From HXMU1420-13 sp965229525 (GTDB lineage: Bacteria > Bacteroidota > Rhodothermia > Balneolales > Balneolaceae), in assembly GCA_965229525.1 (NCBI GenBank), contig OZ245886.1, positions 682,001 through 746,000 of the forward strand: 64,000 nucleotides of DNA, written 5' to 3'. The position numbers and the translations under genes were made by a program. Under the pieces are notes generated by a model. The model had not been told where the DNA came from, ran no database searches, and was given only the letters and a program-made list of their open reading frames with translations. Numbering within the stretch: position 1 is the first letter of the stretch; every line of letters starts with the position of its first letter. This document shows, piece by piece, positions 36,014-45,307 of the stretch.

Positions 36014-39000
36014 ATGAGTAAGAATCAAAATTCAACTACTACACTTAAAGAAGCGCTACTCCAGACCTTTGAACGATTAGAAAAGAAAAAATCAGTTCAG
36101 GTATTTATCCATGCTTTTCTTTTAGTAGCTCTATGGTTGGTCGTTTTCATTCTTATAGAGCAAGTTGCTTTCTTGTCAGTTGAGCTAAAAAGTACCTCAA
36201 TTTTAACTCTGCTACTCTTTTCTCTTTACATCTTATGGTCTGGTTTAAGAACAATAGAGAAAACAAGTTTTATAGATTTCTACAGAAGTTTTAGTGAAAA
36301 TTCCAACTTGAAAGAATTAGGGTATGCACTTGATCTTGAAAAAAATACAGTTGCAAACCCAAAACTCGTTGAAGCAGCCATTTTTAAAAACCTCGAACTG
36401 GTTGATACTAATCAGTTCAATAGTAGGTTAGAAGAGTATTATCGATCTAATCAGCTCAGCAGATCTGTTCGAAATAAAGGGATACTCTTGATCCTATTCG
36501 CTTTTTTGGGAATAGTGACTGCTTTTAATTTTGACGAAGCTGCTTATAGGTATCTCAGCTTTTATGAAACCTATGAAAAACCGAATCCATATTTTTTTAA
36601 TGTGGATCCAGGAAATGCTACACTAGAACAGGGAAGCCCATTTGTTGTTTCTGTTGATTTCCAAAATGGCTTAATTCCTGATGAAGTTTCCCTATATCTG
36701 AAAACTCCAATTGAAGAAGAGTTCAGAAAGCGCGGAATGGACGTACAATCAAACATATTCACTTCTTCACCAATTGATCTTAACACGGATATTACCTACT
36801 TCCTTGAAATGGATGGCTTCACATCTGAAATTTTCAATGTGAATGTTCAGCTAAGACCTCGCCTATTAGATTTTGAGGTAACTATTATACCTCCTGTGTA
36901 TACCCAACTTGATTCAATAAAATTTGAGTATCCATTCTCGCAAGTTCAGGGAATTCAGGGTTCGGAAATGATTTTATCCGGTAAAGTGAATAAAGCGTTA
37001 AATGAGTTTCTGGTAAAAAATTCAGCATATGAACAAGACGGACTTATCAATGAAAACCTTGAATTCTTCTACCCTACTTCGATAAATCAACCTGATACCA
37101 TACAGTTCATTTTAGAAGATGAAAACGGATTAAATAATTTAAACCCGTTTCAGTTTCTGGTAGATCCTATTATTGATGAATACCCAATTGCTGAGATTCT
37201 TGAACCGAATACTTCCTATGAAGAAATTGAACCAAAACAAATTGAGATTCTGTATAGAACATCAGACGATTTTGGAATTACCCAAACCAATCTATCCTAT
37301 GAGCGAAGAAGAGCATTTGTTGAAGAAGCTGAATTTGAGACTATCTATTTTGGATTAAATAGAAATGGCATTCTTCAAACATTCTTATTTGATTTCGATT
37401 CATTGGATTTGAAACCAAAAGATGAGCTAACATTCTGGATCGAAACAACAGATAACGATGGCTTTAATGGATTCAAAACATCAAGATCCGAAGCTATTAC
37501 TCTTACAGTGCCCTCTTTAATCGACTACTTTGAAGATATTGATAATCAGGAAGAAGAAGTTCAATCCGAACTGGAAGACATCTCGGAGTCTTTTGAAGAG
37601 ATGCAGGAACAATATGAGATGTTTAAAGAACAAATGCGTGAGGATCCGGAAGTAGATTATCAGGACATGCGTCAACTTCAGGAGGTGAGAGAACGGCAAG
37701 ATGAGATCAAAGAACAGTTGGATGAATTGAATGAAAAGTTTGAAGAACTGAAAGAAGAACTTAACGAGAGCGATCTATTATCTGATGAGACTCTAGAGGC
37801 GTACGAAGAGCTACAGAAGTTAATGGAAGAAATTGATGATCCTGCTTTTAGAGAAGCTCTTGAACAATTACAAGAGAATTTGAATTCAATGACACCTGAG
37901 CAACTTCGGGAAGCTATGGAAAAAACGGAGTTTAACGAACAGCTCTACAAAGAACGTTTAGAACGCACAATTGAGTTATTTAAACAATTAAAACTAAATG
38001 CAGATTTAGAAAAACTTGCACAGTCATATGAAGACTTGGCGAGACAAGAAGAAGAACAATCTAACAACGAAGAATCTGAGTTAAATGAGGAGCAGCAAGA
38101 ATCACTCCTAGAACAAACAGAGCAACTTGAGGAACAACTCGAAAATCTAGATGAAAACACAACTTCAAAAACAGAGTCTGCAATAGACCAACTCCAGGAA
38201 CAATCTCAGGAAAAACTAAATGAGATTAAAGAGGAGTTAAAAAAGCGACTAGAAGAGTTACAAAATCAAGAATCTGATTCTAGCGAAGAGTCAAATCAAG
38301 AAAACCAACAAGGAGAACAAGGAGAGCAAAACGAACAACAGCAAGATAATGGTTCAAAAAACTCTCAGCAGCAACAATTCCAGCAGCTTGCCCAGATGAC
38401 TCGAAATGCAATGTCTCAGATGAATCAAGAGCAGATGAATGTTAACATAGCTGGATTACAATACATTTTATATTCGCTAATTAATCTTTCTTTGGAACAA
38501 GAAGAGTTAACAACTTATGCATCCGGAGCAGAAAGTAGAAGCCAGGCTTATGTTGGCTATGCCCGCGATCAGAAAAACGTTGAAGATATTTTCTCATCCT
38601 TATCCGATTCATTATTTCAATTGTCCAAAGAAATTCCACCATTTTCAAATCAAATCAATCGAGAAAAACTGGAAGTTGAACGCCTGTTAGAGCAATCGTT
38701 AGTTCAAATGGCTGAAAGAAATCAAAGCCGTGCATCTGTAGCAACCAGACAGGCTTTAGGTGGAATAAATAAGATTTCTTACCTAATCGCCGGACTTTTA
38801 GAACAACTCCAAAACCAGAGTAATAATCAAAGTGGATCTGGAAGTGGTATGAGTATTCAACAAATGATTGAACAGATGCAGCAGATGGGGCAAAATCAGC
38901 AGCAAATCAACCAGCAAATACAAGATATGATCAATGACATTCAGGGTGAGAGATTGTCTCAAGATCAAATGGAAAGACTTGACCAGTTATCAAGACAGCA

Positions 39001-39412
39001 GAATGCCATTCGAAAACAACTGCAGGAAATGCAACAAAATGGAGGTTCTGGGGGAGATGAAATAGGAAGTGAACTAGAACGGATGATCGAGCAGATGGAA
39101 GAAACGATCAATGATTTAAGAGGTGGTGCTGTAGATCCTACTTTGATTGAGCGTCAACAAAACATTCTATCAAGAATGCTTGAAGCTGAAGATGCATTGC
39201 AGGAGCGCGATGAGGAAGAGAAACGTGAAGGCGCGATTGGTGATGAAGTTAACCGTGTCTCACCACCTGAGATAACACTCGAAGAACTTGAGCAGCAAAT
39301 CCGAAATCGACTAAATGATCCGAATTTCACAAAATACTCGCCGGACTATCAGCGGTTAATTGAACGTTATTTCGAATTATTGAAAGAGATTCAGAATCGA
39401 GAAATTCAGTAG
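36014..39412 (+). CDS. DUF4175-type large coiled-coil membrane protein
   Basis: 1132 aa. Two N-terminal membrane helices (about residues 30-75) and one near 155-170 are followed by a region of beta-strand Ig-like repeats (about 190-500), then ~600 residues of Glu/Gln/Asn-rich, strongly heptad-like sequence up to the C-terminus, with a Met-Gln-rich block near 850-1000. It matches the layout of the DUF4175 family, common in Bacteroidota, often near Bat/VWA genes; a VWA gene converges from 40.2 kb. Function is unknown, but the shape suggests an envelope-spanning or scaffold protein. Low-complexity composition is normal for the family. Confidence 0.75.
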   Translation: MSKNQNSTTTLKEALLQTFERLEKKKSVQVFIHAFLLVALWLVVFILIEQVAFLSVELKSTSILTLLLFSLYILWSGLRTIEKTSFIDFYRSFSENSNLKELGYALDLEKNTVANPKLVEAAIFKNLELVDTNQFNSRLEEYYRSNQLSRSVRNKGILLILFAFLGIVTAFNFDEAAYRYLSFYETYEKPNPYFFNVDPGNATLEQGSPFVVSVDFQNGLIPDEVSLYLKTPIEEEFRKRGMDVQSNIFTSSPIDLNTDITYFLEMDGFTSEIFNVNVQLRPRLLDFEVTIIPPVYTQLDSIKFEYPFSQVQGIQGSEMILSGKVNKALNEFLVKNSAYEQDGLINENLEFFYPTSINQPDTIQFILEDENGLNNLNPFQFLVDPIIDEYPIAEILEPNTSYEEIEPKQIEILYRTSDDFGITQTNLSYERRRAFVEEAEFETIYFGLNRNGILQTFLFDFDSLDLKPKDELTFWIETTDNDGFNGFKTSRSEAITLTVPSLIDYFEDIDNQEEEVQSELEDISESFEEMQEQYEMFKEQMREDPEVDYQDMRQLQEVRERQDEIKEQLDELNEKFEELKEELNESDLLSDETLEAYEELQKLMEEIDDPAFREALEQLQENLNSMTPEQLREAMEKTEFNEQLYKERLERTIELFKQLKLNADLEKLAQSYEDLARQEEEQSNNEESELNEEQQESLLEQTEQLEEQLENLDENTTSKTESAIDQLQEQSQEKLNEIKEELKKRLEELQNQESDSSEESNQENQQGEQGEQNEQQQDNGSKNSQQQQFQQLAQMTRNAMSQMNQEQMNVNIAGLQYILYSLINLSLEQEELTTYASGAESRSQAYVGYARDQKNVEDIFSSLSDSLFQLSKEIPPFSNQINREKLEVERLLEQSLVQMAERNQSRASVATRQALGGINKISYLIAGLLEQLQNQSNNQSGSGSGMSIQQMIEQMQQMGQNQQQINQQIQDMINDIQGERLSQDQMERLDQLSRQQNAIRKQLQEMQQNGGSGGDEIGSELERMIEQMEETINDLRGGAVDPTLIERQQNILSRMLEAEDALQERDEEEKREGAIGDEVNRVSPPEITLEELEQQIRNRLNDPNFTKYSPDYQRLIERYFELLKEIQNREIQ

Positions 39413-40152
39413 CTTAGATTGTACTCAATTATCGCGTGATAGGCTTCAAGTACTCCATCCGTAGATGTACCCCTCATTACACGCGCTACTTGCTTTACTG
39501 AATCTGCAGCATTTGCGGGTGCAAATGGCAACTTTACGATCTGCAATCCTGGAATATCACCACTTGAATCTCCAATATAGGCAATCTCTGAAAGCTGATA
39601 CCCTAAATGTTCGGTAATCATCTTAATCCCCTCCCCTTTATTTGCCTTTTTGAGGATGATATTGACTGATACTTCTGTAAAATGAACTTCAAAATGTGGA
39701 TAATTGGCTCCGATATAATCTTCTGCTATATCTCTACATTCATAAATTACTTTTGGATCTGGATTAATTATACCGATATCTGTGAATTTAGTGAACTCAG
39801 AGATTGACGATGGGAATTTGTTAATCAGTCGATCTTTTGCCCATTCCTTTATTTCAATTACCTCTTGTTCTCTCTGTTTAGTAAGGGCTGTATTCCAGGT
39901 TAATTTATTGTTAATCACATCATACATCCCACCACCACTTTCAAACAAAAATGGGAGCCGAATACCAAGAACCTGAGCCATGGCTTCAGCATAAGGCATT
40001 GGTCGGCCCGTACAAATTGTTAAAGGAGGTATGTTATCATCGAAGTGACTATTTAAGTTCATCTGCCTCACTTTAGAAAAAGCTTTCCAATCTGGTGTGA
40101 TGAATGGATCTGTTACGCAACCATCTAGATCCGTAATGAATAGTTTAATCAT
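39406..40152 (-). CDS. HAD-superfamily phosphatase (sucrose-phosphatase/Cof-like)
   Basis: 248-aa HAD hydrolase. Motif I is DLDGC (nucleophile Asp8, acid/base Asp10), motif II TICTGRP, motif III the Lys in KANKGEGIK, motif IV GDSSGDIPGL. The C2-type cap between residues ~85 and 190 places it with phosphoglycolate/sucrose/mannosylglycerate phosphatases, sometimes called TA0175-like. The substrate is a small sugar phosphate at best guess. Its 3' end overlaps the end of the DUF4175 gene by seven bases on the opposite strand, and it lies 4 bases after the VWA gene. Confidence 0.85.
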   Translation of the reverse strand: MIKLFITDLDGCVTDPFITPDWKAFSKVRQMNLNSHFDDNIPPLTICTGRPMPYAEAMAQVLGIRLPFLFESGGGMYDVINNKLTWNTALTKQREQEVIEIKEWAKDRLINKFPSSISEFTKFTDIGIINPDPKVIYECRDIAEDYIGANYPHFEVHFTEVSVNIILKKANKGEGIKMITEHLGYQLSEIAYIGDSSGDIPGLQIVKLPFAPANAADSVKQVARVMRGTSTDGVLEAYHAIIEYNLSY

Positions 40153-40156
40153 AAAT

Positions 40157-41173
40157 TTATTTTGCCCTGTAATTCGGGAATAAAACTGCCGCTATAAAAC
40201 AAAGTAAGGCTATCGCAGCCAACCATTGGTATTGATTTTTGAAATCCGCGTATTCCTGGCTGCTAAATTCACCTTTTTCAAGTTCATCAACACGGGCTAA
40301 AAAAGCATCAATCCCATCATTACCTCTTTCTATCGAATAGTAACTTCCATTCCCAGATGAAGCAATGTCTCTTAGGGTGTTTGATTGTAAACTTGTAGTT
40401 ACAACACGCCCCTCCCGATCCCGTTTATACCCAATTAATTGCCCGGTTTCTTCCTCGTAAAGAGGTATGGTTGTTCCTTCCTGAGTACCAATACCAAGCG
40501 TGAATAAAGATACATTGGAATCGATTAAATTTTCCAAAGCTTCTGAATATGACTGCCCGTGATCTTCCCCATCAGAAATTATTAACAAAACCTTTGCTGC
40601 CTCTGTACCTGTTTCTTCTAGGGATTCAAATGCTGCAAGTGAAGTTTCCATAGCCGCTTTAAAATCAGTGGCTGAGCTGGGCATTTGATCGGTATCGACA
40701 ATTTCAAGGAACAACAATAATGCTGAGTAATCAAGAGTCATTGGGCTTTGCAAATACGCCTCGCCGGTAAAAACAACTAATCCTACACGATCTCCTTTAA
40801 GACGATCAATGAGCCTACGGATTTCAAATTTTGCTTTATCAAGTCGGCTTGGGCGCACATCTTCTGCATTCATACTGGCAGAAAGATCTAGGGCGATCAA
40901 CATATCAACCCCTCTCCTTTTTACCTCGCGAACTTCTGTTCCGATTTTTGGTCCTGCAAGAGAAATGATGATAAAGACAAACCCGGTTACCATTAATGCT
41001 GTTTTAATTGAATTTCCGGTTTCCCAGAAACCAATTCTTAACGAATCGAATAGACCTCGTTCAAAAAATTGATCTTGAATTTTCTTCAATGATCGCCCTC
41101 TCCACCAAACAAGTGAAATAAGAATGGGGATGATCAATAAAAACCATAAAAAAGATGCTTCTTGCCAAATCAT
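40157..41173 (-). CDS. VWA-domain membrane protein, BatA-like
   Basis: 338 aa: N-terminal helix (residues ~5-25), a second near 58-76, a von Willebrand A domain (~88-290) with an intact MIDAS motif DLSASMN and later TDFKA and SDGEDHG segments, and a C-terminal helix (~315-333). This is the architecture of BatA/BatB aerotolerance proteins of Bacteroidota. The rest of the usual moxR-batABCDE set is not visible in the window, so the gene stands isolated. It begins 35 bases from the glycerate kinase stop. Confidence 0.85.
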   Translation of the reverse strand: MIWQEASFLWFLLIIPILISLVWWRGRSLKKIQDQFFERGLFDSLRIGFWETGNSIKTALMVTGFVFIIISLAGPKIGTEVREVKRRGVDMLIALDLSASMNAEDVRPSRLDKAKFEIRRLIDRLKGDRVGLVVFTGEAYLQSPMTLDYSALLLFLEIVDTDQMPSSATDFKAAMETSLAAFESLEETGTEAAKVLLIISDGEDHGQSYSEALENLIDSNVSLFTLGIGTQEGTTIPLYEEETGQLIGYKRDREGRVVTTSLQSNTLRDIASSGNGSYYSIERGNDGIDAFLARVDELEKGEFSSQEYADFKNQYQWLAAIALLCFIAAVLFPNYRAK

Positions 41174-41207
41174 ACGTAAAGATAAATCATCAAAAAGGCG
41201 AGCTCAA

Positions 41208-42470
41208 CTACTCAACTATAAGAACTTGTAAATCCATCAAGTTATTTCCGGTCGGTCCGGTTTTAATTAGAGTTTCCATTTGTTCATGAAAATGGTAAGA
41301 ATCGTTATTTACTAAATACTCCTCCGGATTAATTTCCTTTTTTCTTGCTTTCAAGGTTGTAAAAGAATCGATAACTGCACCGGCTGCATCTGTTGGCCCA
41401 TCAATACCATCTGTTCCAATACTTATCAATTTAACATCATGCTGACCTTCTAAAGAAATAGCACAGGTTAAAGCAAGTTCCTGATTTCTACCACCTTTAC
41501 CATTTCCCTTTACGTCTACATAACTTTCGCCATAGAAAACTAAAGCTGCAGGTTTATTTACCGGAAAATTCTTACTAAGTACTGATATTGCATTAGCAGA
41601 TATTTCTTTTGATATACTTCGAACATTTGAAGAATACGCTTCAGGAGCTACCCAGGTATCAAAGCCATGTTGAGATAAGTAATTTCCAACCTGTTGGGCT
41701 AAATCTTCGGCTGAATTAATGATTTTTACCTTATGGTTCTTGAAAGCTTGTGAATCGGGCTTAGGATTTTCTGGGATAACACCTTCAACTCCTAGTTGTA
41801 AATGGGTTTGAATAGATAACGGGAGTCTATCCCATAAATTGAATTCTTCCAAAACCGATTTTGCCTCTTTAAAATGGGTTGGATCACCAACCGTAGGCCC
41901 ACTACCAATTGTTGAAATATCATTTCCCGGAACATCTGAACTTACTAATGTAATTAAATTTGTGTGAGATAGAGCAGCTCCCAATTTTCCACCTTTTAAC
42001 TCACAAAGATGTTTTCTTACGGTGTTGATTTCTTGGATAGTGGCACCAGATTCCAATAATAGCTTGAAAGTATATTCTAGTTCTTCGATTTCAACACCAA
42101 ATGGTGGAATAATTAACAGAGATGAAGCTCCACCGGACATACAAAAAAATACCGTATCCCCAGAAGGAATAGTCTTAGCAAGTTCAAGGATTTCATAGGA
42201 TGCCGCGATATTGGTTTCTGATGGATATGGATGCGTTCCCCGAAAGATTTGAATATTGTCTATATAGTCTTCAGTGGGTGAAATAATGATTCCATCAAAA
42301 GGTGGGTGTGGTAGATCCTCATATAAATCAGCAGCCATTGCAACCGATGCTTTACCAGCTCCAAGAATCCAAACTCTTGAACTTAATAGTGTCCCGCTAA
42401 TTTCACTCGTTGTTGGTTTACTTATGAGCGAAAGTATATTAGATAGAATATCACTTTTTGATTTAGTCAC
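41208..42470 (-). CDS. Glycerate 2-kinase (type II, MOFRL)
   Basis: 420-aa protein of the DUF4147/MOFRL glycerate kinase family. The N-terminal domain has GAGKASVAMA near residues 37-46 and CMSGGASSLL; the C-terminal MOFRL domain has GKGGRNQELAL and SIGTDGIDGPTDAAGA. It phosphorylates D-glycerate at the 2-position in serine/glycerate or sugar breakdown. GTG start at 42470, overlapping the upstream membrane-protein gene by 8 bases, so it can be read from the exosortase transcript, although a functional link is not evident. Confidence 0.88.
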   Translation of the reverse strand: MTKSKSDILSNILSLISKPTTSEISGTLLSSRVWILGAGKASVAMAADLYEDLPHPPFDGIIISPTEDYIDNIQIFRGTHPYPSETNIAASYEILELAKTIPSGDTVFFCMSGGASSLLIIPPFGVEIEELEYTFKLLLESGATIQEINTVRKHLCELKGGKLGAALSHTNLITLVSSDVPGNDISTIGSGPTVGDPTHFKEAKSVLEEFNLWDRLPLSIQTHLQLGVEGVIPENPKPDSQAFKNHKVKIINSAEDLAQQVGNYLSQHGFDTWVAPEAYSSNVRSISKEISANAISVLSKNFPVNKPAALVFYGESYVDVKGNGKGGRNQELALTCAISLEGQHDVKLISIGTDGIDGPTDAAGAVIDSFTTLKARKKEINPEEYLVNNDSYHFHEQMETLIKTGPTGNNLMDLQVLIVE

Positions 42471-42972
42471 CGTTCGATTCTTTAGTTCTTTTTTGCAAAG
42501 TTGGGGTCAACGCGACAAGCCCGAGAGAACAAACTGGAATAATATATCTGGCAATTACATCAGATAGTATTAAAAACATTGATATTGAATATAGACCGAT
42601 ATATAAACTTATTATACTGATAAGAGTAAAAAGCAAATGAATACTGATTAGAAATAAAAATGGTTTTCGATCTTGTGCTAAAAAGCTTAAACCAATTATT
42701 GCTAACAAAAAGTAATACCCAAATGAAATTCTAAATGTATGTATTCTTTGCAATTCACTTGAATGGTCGTAAATCCATAACCTAGTCTGGAACTTAACTA
42801 TGTTGAGAGATTCCAAAATCTGAGTTGAGTCTATGCTGTTATGAATAATTATGTTCAGGTATATTCTAAAATCCCGAAATAGAAATAGGTAGATTGATAC
42901 TAATACGAACGAAAGTAATATACTACGTAGTAGACTGGGCTTTTTCAGTTTCAACAGAAAATGATTCATCAT
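42463..42972 (-). CDS. Exosortase-associated membrane protein, unknown
   Basis: 169 aa with four hydrophobic helices and short connecting loops. The start lies within the last 50 bases of the exosortase gene, in another frame, a strong sign of translational coupling. Small polytopic proteins of this kind follow exosortase genes in Bacteroidota (for example those described as exosortase-F-system-associated), but I cannot match this one to a family. Two adjacent ATGs (42972, 42969) are equally possible starts. It is likely a partner of the exosortase in the membrane. Confidence 0.6.
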   Translation of the reverse strand: MMNHFLLKLKKPSLLRSILLSFVLVSIYLFLFRDFRIYLNIIIHNSIDSTQILESLNIVKFQTRLWIYDHSSELQRIHTFRISFGYYFLLAIIGLSFLAQDRKPFLFLISIHLLFTLISIISLYIGLYSISMFLILSDVIARYIIPVCSLGLVALTPTLQKRTKESNGD

Positions 42973-43459
42973 TAGTATTAGTCCAAATAATCCATAGAAT
43001 GAAAATTACAACATAGAAAATTGCGGTTGTAGAATAATCATGAGTGAAGTCAAAAAACTCAATCCACTCTTCTTGAGTTATTACAAGTACAACAATTCGT
43101 ACTATGTTCACTATATAAATTACACCAATGCCGAGCAGTGAAAAACTCATTCTGTTCTTCCAATCGCCTGGGTAGGCATAGATGAATCCTAAAAATAGTC
43201 CAATTGCAGAAATACCTGTACATCCATCAACTAGCATAATTCCAGCGTTCTCACCAATTCCAATAATTCGATGCATCGTCCAGGTTTCATAACCAAACAA
43301 TTGAACTACACCATTGGTAACTGCAATAATGTTAAGTGACAACCACTCATCCAATTCTCCTTTTGGAAGCAGCCAAAGTTCATAAATAATGTACCAGACA
43401 ATAAAAATGCCCAGGGCTTTTAAAATAAATAGCGTTATCGGTGATTTAAGAATGTCCAT
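42923..43459 (-). CDS. Exosortase/archaeosortase family protein
   Basis: 178 aa with about six helices. The three residues of the exosortase active site can be placed: Cys80 in DGCTGI, Arg121 in NIVRIV and His140 in DFTHDY. Exosortases cut C-terminal sorting signals (PEP-CTERM-type: motif, helix, basic tail) and pass proteins to extracellular polymer. The gene adjoins an exopolysaccharide cluster, as is usual. It is short, like XrtF. No protein with a matching sorting signal was found in the window. It overlaps the aminotransferase stop by 14 bases and its own C-terminal end carries the next gene's start. Confidence 0.85.
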   Translation of the reverse strand: MDILKSPITLFILKALGIFIVWYIIYELWLLPKGELDEWLSLNIIAVTNGVVQLFGYETWTMHRIIGIGENAGIMLVDGCTGISAIGLFLGFIYAYPGDWKNRMSFSLLGIGVIYIVNIVRIVVLVITQEEWIEFFDFTHDYSTTAIFYVVIFILWIIWTNTNDESFSVETEKAQSTT

Positions 43460-44687
43460 TTAAAATATCATTAAGCTGTTCAACAACATATTCTTGTTGC
43501 GCTTTAGTAATTTCTGGGTATATGGGTAATGAAAGTGCTTGTTTTGCTGCACAAACGCTGTGGGAAAGATCCGATTCCTTATAACCCAAATTCTCGTAAC
43601 AATCCTGTATATGCATTGGAACTGGATAATACACTGCAGATCCTATTCCCTTCTCTTTAAGCTTTTGCATTACTTCGTCTCGATTTTTAACTCGAATCGT
43701 ATATTGATGATAAATATGCTTTCCTTCAACATCCGGACTTCCTTCCTTTTCTTGTGGAATACATACTTTATCCATGTCTAAATCGCAGTGATCTTCGCCC
43801 AAACATTCACAAGAATGGGTACAATCCGGTACATCACTGATTAAACCAGCTTCATTAAATAACCGATTATAAGTCAAGGCTTTTTCTCTTCTTTTTTGAG
43901 ACCAGACATCTAGATACTTCAATTTTACAGATAACACTGCGGCTTGCAATGCATCAAGTCTACTGTTTAGTCCAACATATTTGTTATGATATTTTGGTCT
44001 GGCGCCATGTAATCGAAGAACATCTACTTTTTCTGCAAGCTGTTCATCTTTTACCGTGATTAAACCTGCATCTCCATATGCCCCTAAATTTTTACTTGGA
44101 AAGAAACTGAAACAGCCAAAATCTCCGTAATTACCTGCTTTTATTGATTTATATTCGGACCCAATAGACTGAGCTGCATCCTCAATAACTGTTAGTCCAT
44201 ATTCATTAGCAATTTGCATGATTTGAACCATGTCAGCCATTTGACCATACAAATGAACAGGAATTATAGCTCGAATTTTATTTCGATCAACTTTCTGTCG
44301 CTTAATGATTGGGTGATCACCAGCTAAAATTTCACTTATTTTTTTAGGATCGATATTGAAAGAAACTGGATCAATGTCTACGAATAATGGGATTCCACCA
44401 AGCCTGGAAATAGCCCCAGCTGTGGCAAAAAAAGTAAAAGGAGTAGTGATTACAAACTCTCCAGGTTTGAGGTCGATTGCCATTAAGGCGAGCAATAAGG
44501 CATCTGATCCAGAAGCACACCCAAATGCATGATTTGTATCACAGTAAGTTGCTACTTCCCTCTCAAAATCCTTCACTGATGGCCCCATAATGAAATATTG
44601 GGAATCAATGACGTTTTGTACTACTTCATCGATCTCTGGTTTAATCGATTTATATTGAGCCTTTAAATCTAATAATGGGACATTCAT
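43446..44687 (-). CDS. DegT/DnrJ/EryC1/StrS sugar aminotransferase with Cys-rich insertion (WlbC/WbpE-like)
   Basis: 413-aa PLP-dependent enzyme. The PLP lysine is Lys199 in FFPSKNLG; other family motifs are DAAQSIG and SGSDALLLAL. Between acyltransferase and dehydrogenase genes of the same pathway it would make the 3-amino group of UDP-2-acetamido-3-amino-2,3-dideoxy-glucuronate. Odd feature: at residues 289-309 lies an insertion with Cys at 289, 293, 295, 301 and 309 and His at 291 and 300, absent from classical members such as WlbC. It resembles a small metal site and may regulate the enzyme or dock a partner. Confidence 0.85.
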   Translation of the reverse strand: MNVPLLDLKAQYKSIKPEIDEVVQNVIDSQYFIMGPSVKDFEREVATYCDTNHAFGCASGSDALLLALMAIDLKPGEFVITTPFTFFATAGAISRLGGIPLFVDIDPVSFNIDPKKISEILAGDHPIIKRQKVDRNKIRAIIPVHLYGQMADMVQIMQIANEYGLTVIEDAAQSIGSEYKSIKAGNYGDFGCFSFFPSKNLGAYGDAGLITVKDEQLAEKVDVLRLHGARPKYHNKYVGLNSRLDALQAAVLSVKLKYLDVWSQKRREKALTYNRLFNEAGLISDVPDCTHSCECLGEDHCDLDMDKVCIPQEKEGSPDVEGKHIYHQYTIRVKNRDEVMQKLKEKGIGSAVYYPVPMHIQDCYENLGYKESDLSHSVCAAKQALSLPIYPEITKAQQEYVVEQLNDILNGHS

Positions 44688-45268
44688 TCTGCGATGATAC
44701 TAACTTTATCATCAACTAAACTATATTTTTCACCAGACTCTTGGCAAATGGATATATTATTATCATCGAAATTCAAACGATGACCTGCTTTTGATACCCA
44801 ACCGATTTGCTTCCCGGGATTACCCACAACCAATGCATATGCTCTTACCGGTTTCGTAATAACTGTTCCAGCTCCGATAAATGCGTATTCCCCGATCTCA
44901 TTCCCGCAAATAATAGTCGCATTTGCTCCAATTGATGCACCTTTTCGAACTATGGTCCTTAAATATTCATCTTTTCTTTCGATTGCACTCCTTGGATTGA
45001 TGACATTCGTAAAAACCATACTAGGACCACAGAAAACATCATCCTCCAATTCAACTGCATCGTATATCGAAACATTATTCTGAACTCTTACATTGTTTCC
45101 AAGCTTAACATCATTACCAACATACACGTTTTGTCCTAAGATACATCGTTTACCAATTTGAGCTTCGGGCATTACGTGGACCCAATGCCAAATCTTGGTT
45201 TCATCACCAATTTTGTCTGGATTTTCTACTATGGCCGTTGGGTGAATGAAAATTTTGTTATTGCTCAA
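44684..45268 (-). CDS. UDP-2-acetamido-3-amino-2,3-dideoxy-glucuronate N-acetyltransferase (WlbB/WbpD-like)
   Basis: 194-aa left-handed beta-helix acetyltransferase. Hexapeptide repeats run through residues ~5-150 (ILGQNVYVGNDVKLGNNVRVQ, split by loops); the FCGPSMVFTNVINPRS loop and the AYALVVGNPGKQIG C-terminus match WbpD/WlbB closely. The enzyme acetylates the 3-amino group of the diamino-uronic acid made by the WlbC-type aminotransferase, whose gene it overlaps by four bases. Starts at TTG 45268. Upstream, a dead gene and a tandem repeat separate it from its pathway partner wlbA-like. Confidence 0.88.
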   Translation of the reverse strand: MSNNKIFIHPTAIVENPDKIGDETKIWHWVHVMPEAQIGKRCILGQNVYVGNDVKLGNNVRVQNNVSIYDAVELEDDVFCGPSMVFTNVINPRSAIERKDEYLRTIVRKGASIGANATIICGNEIGEYAFIGAGTVITKPVRAYALVVGNPGKQIGWVSKAGHRLNFDDNNISICQESGEKYSLVDDKVSIIAE

Positions 45269-45307
45269 ACCTGTTTGACGGGTGACCGAAGACAGAAGTC
45301 TTCACTT

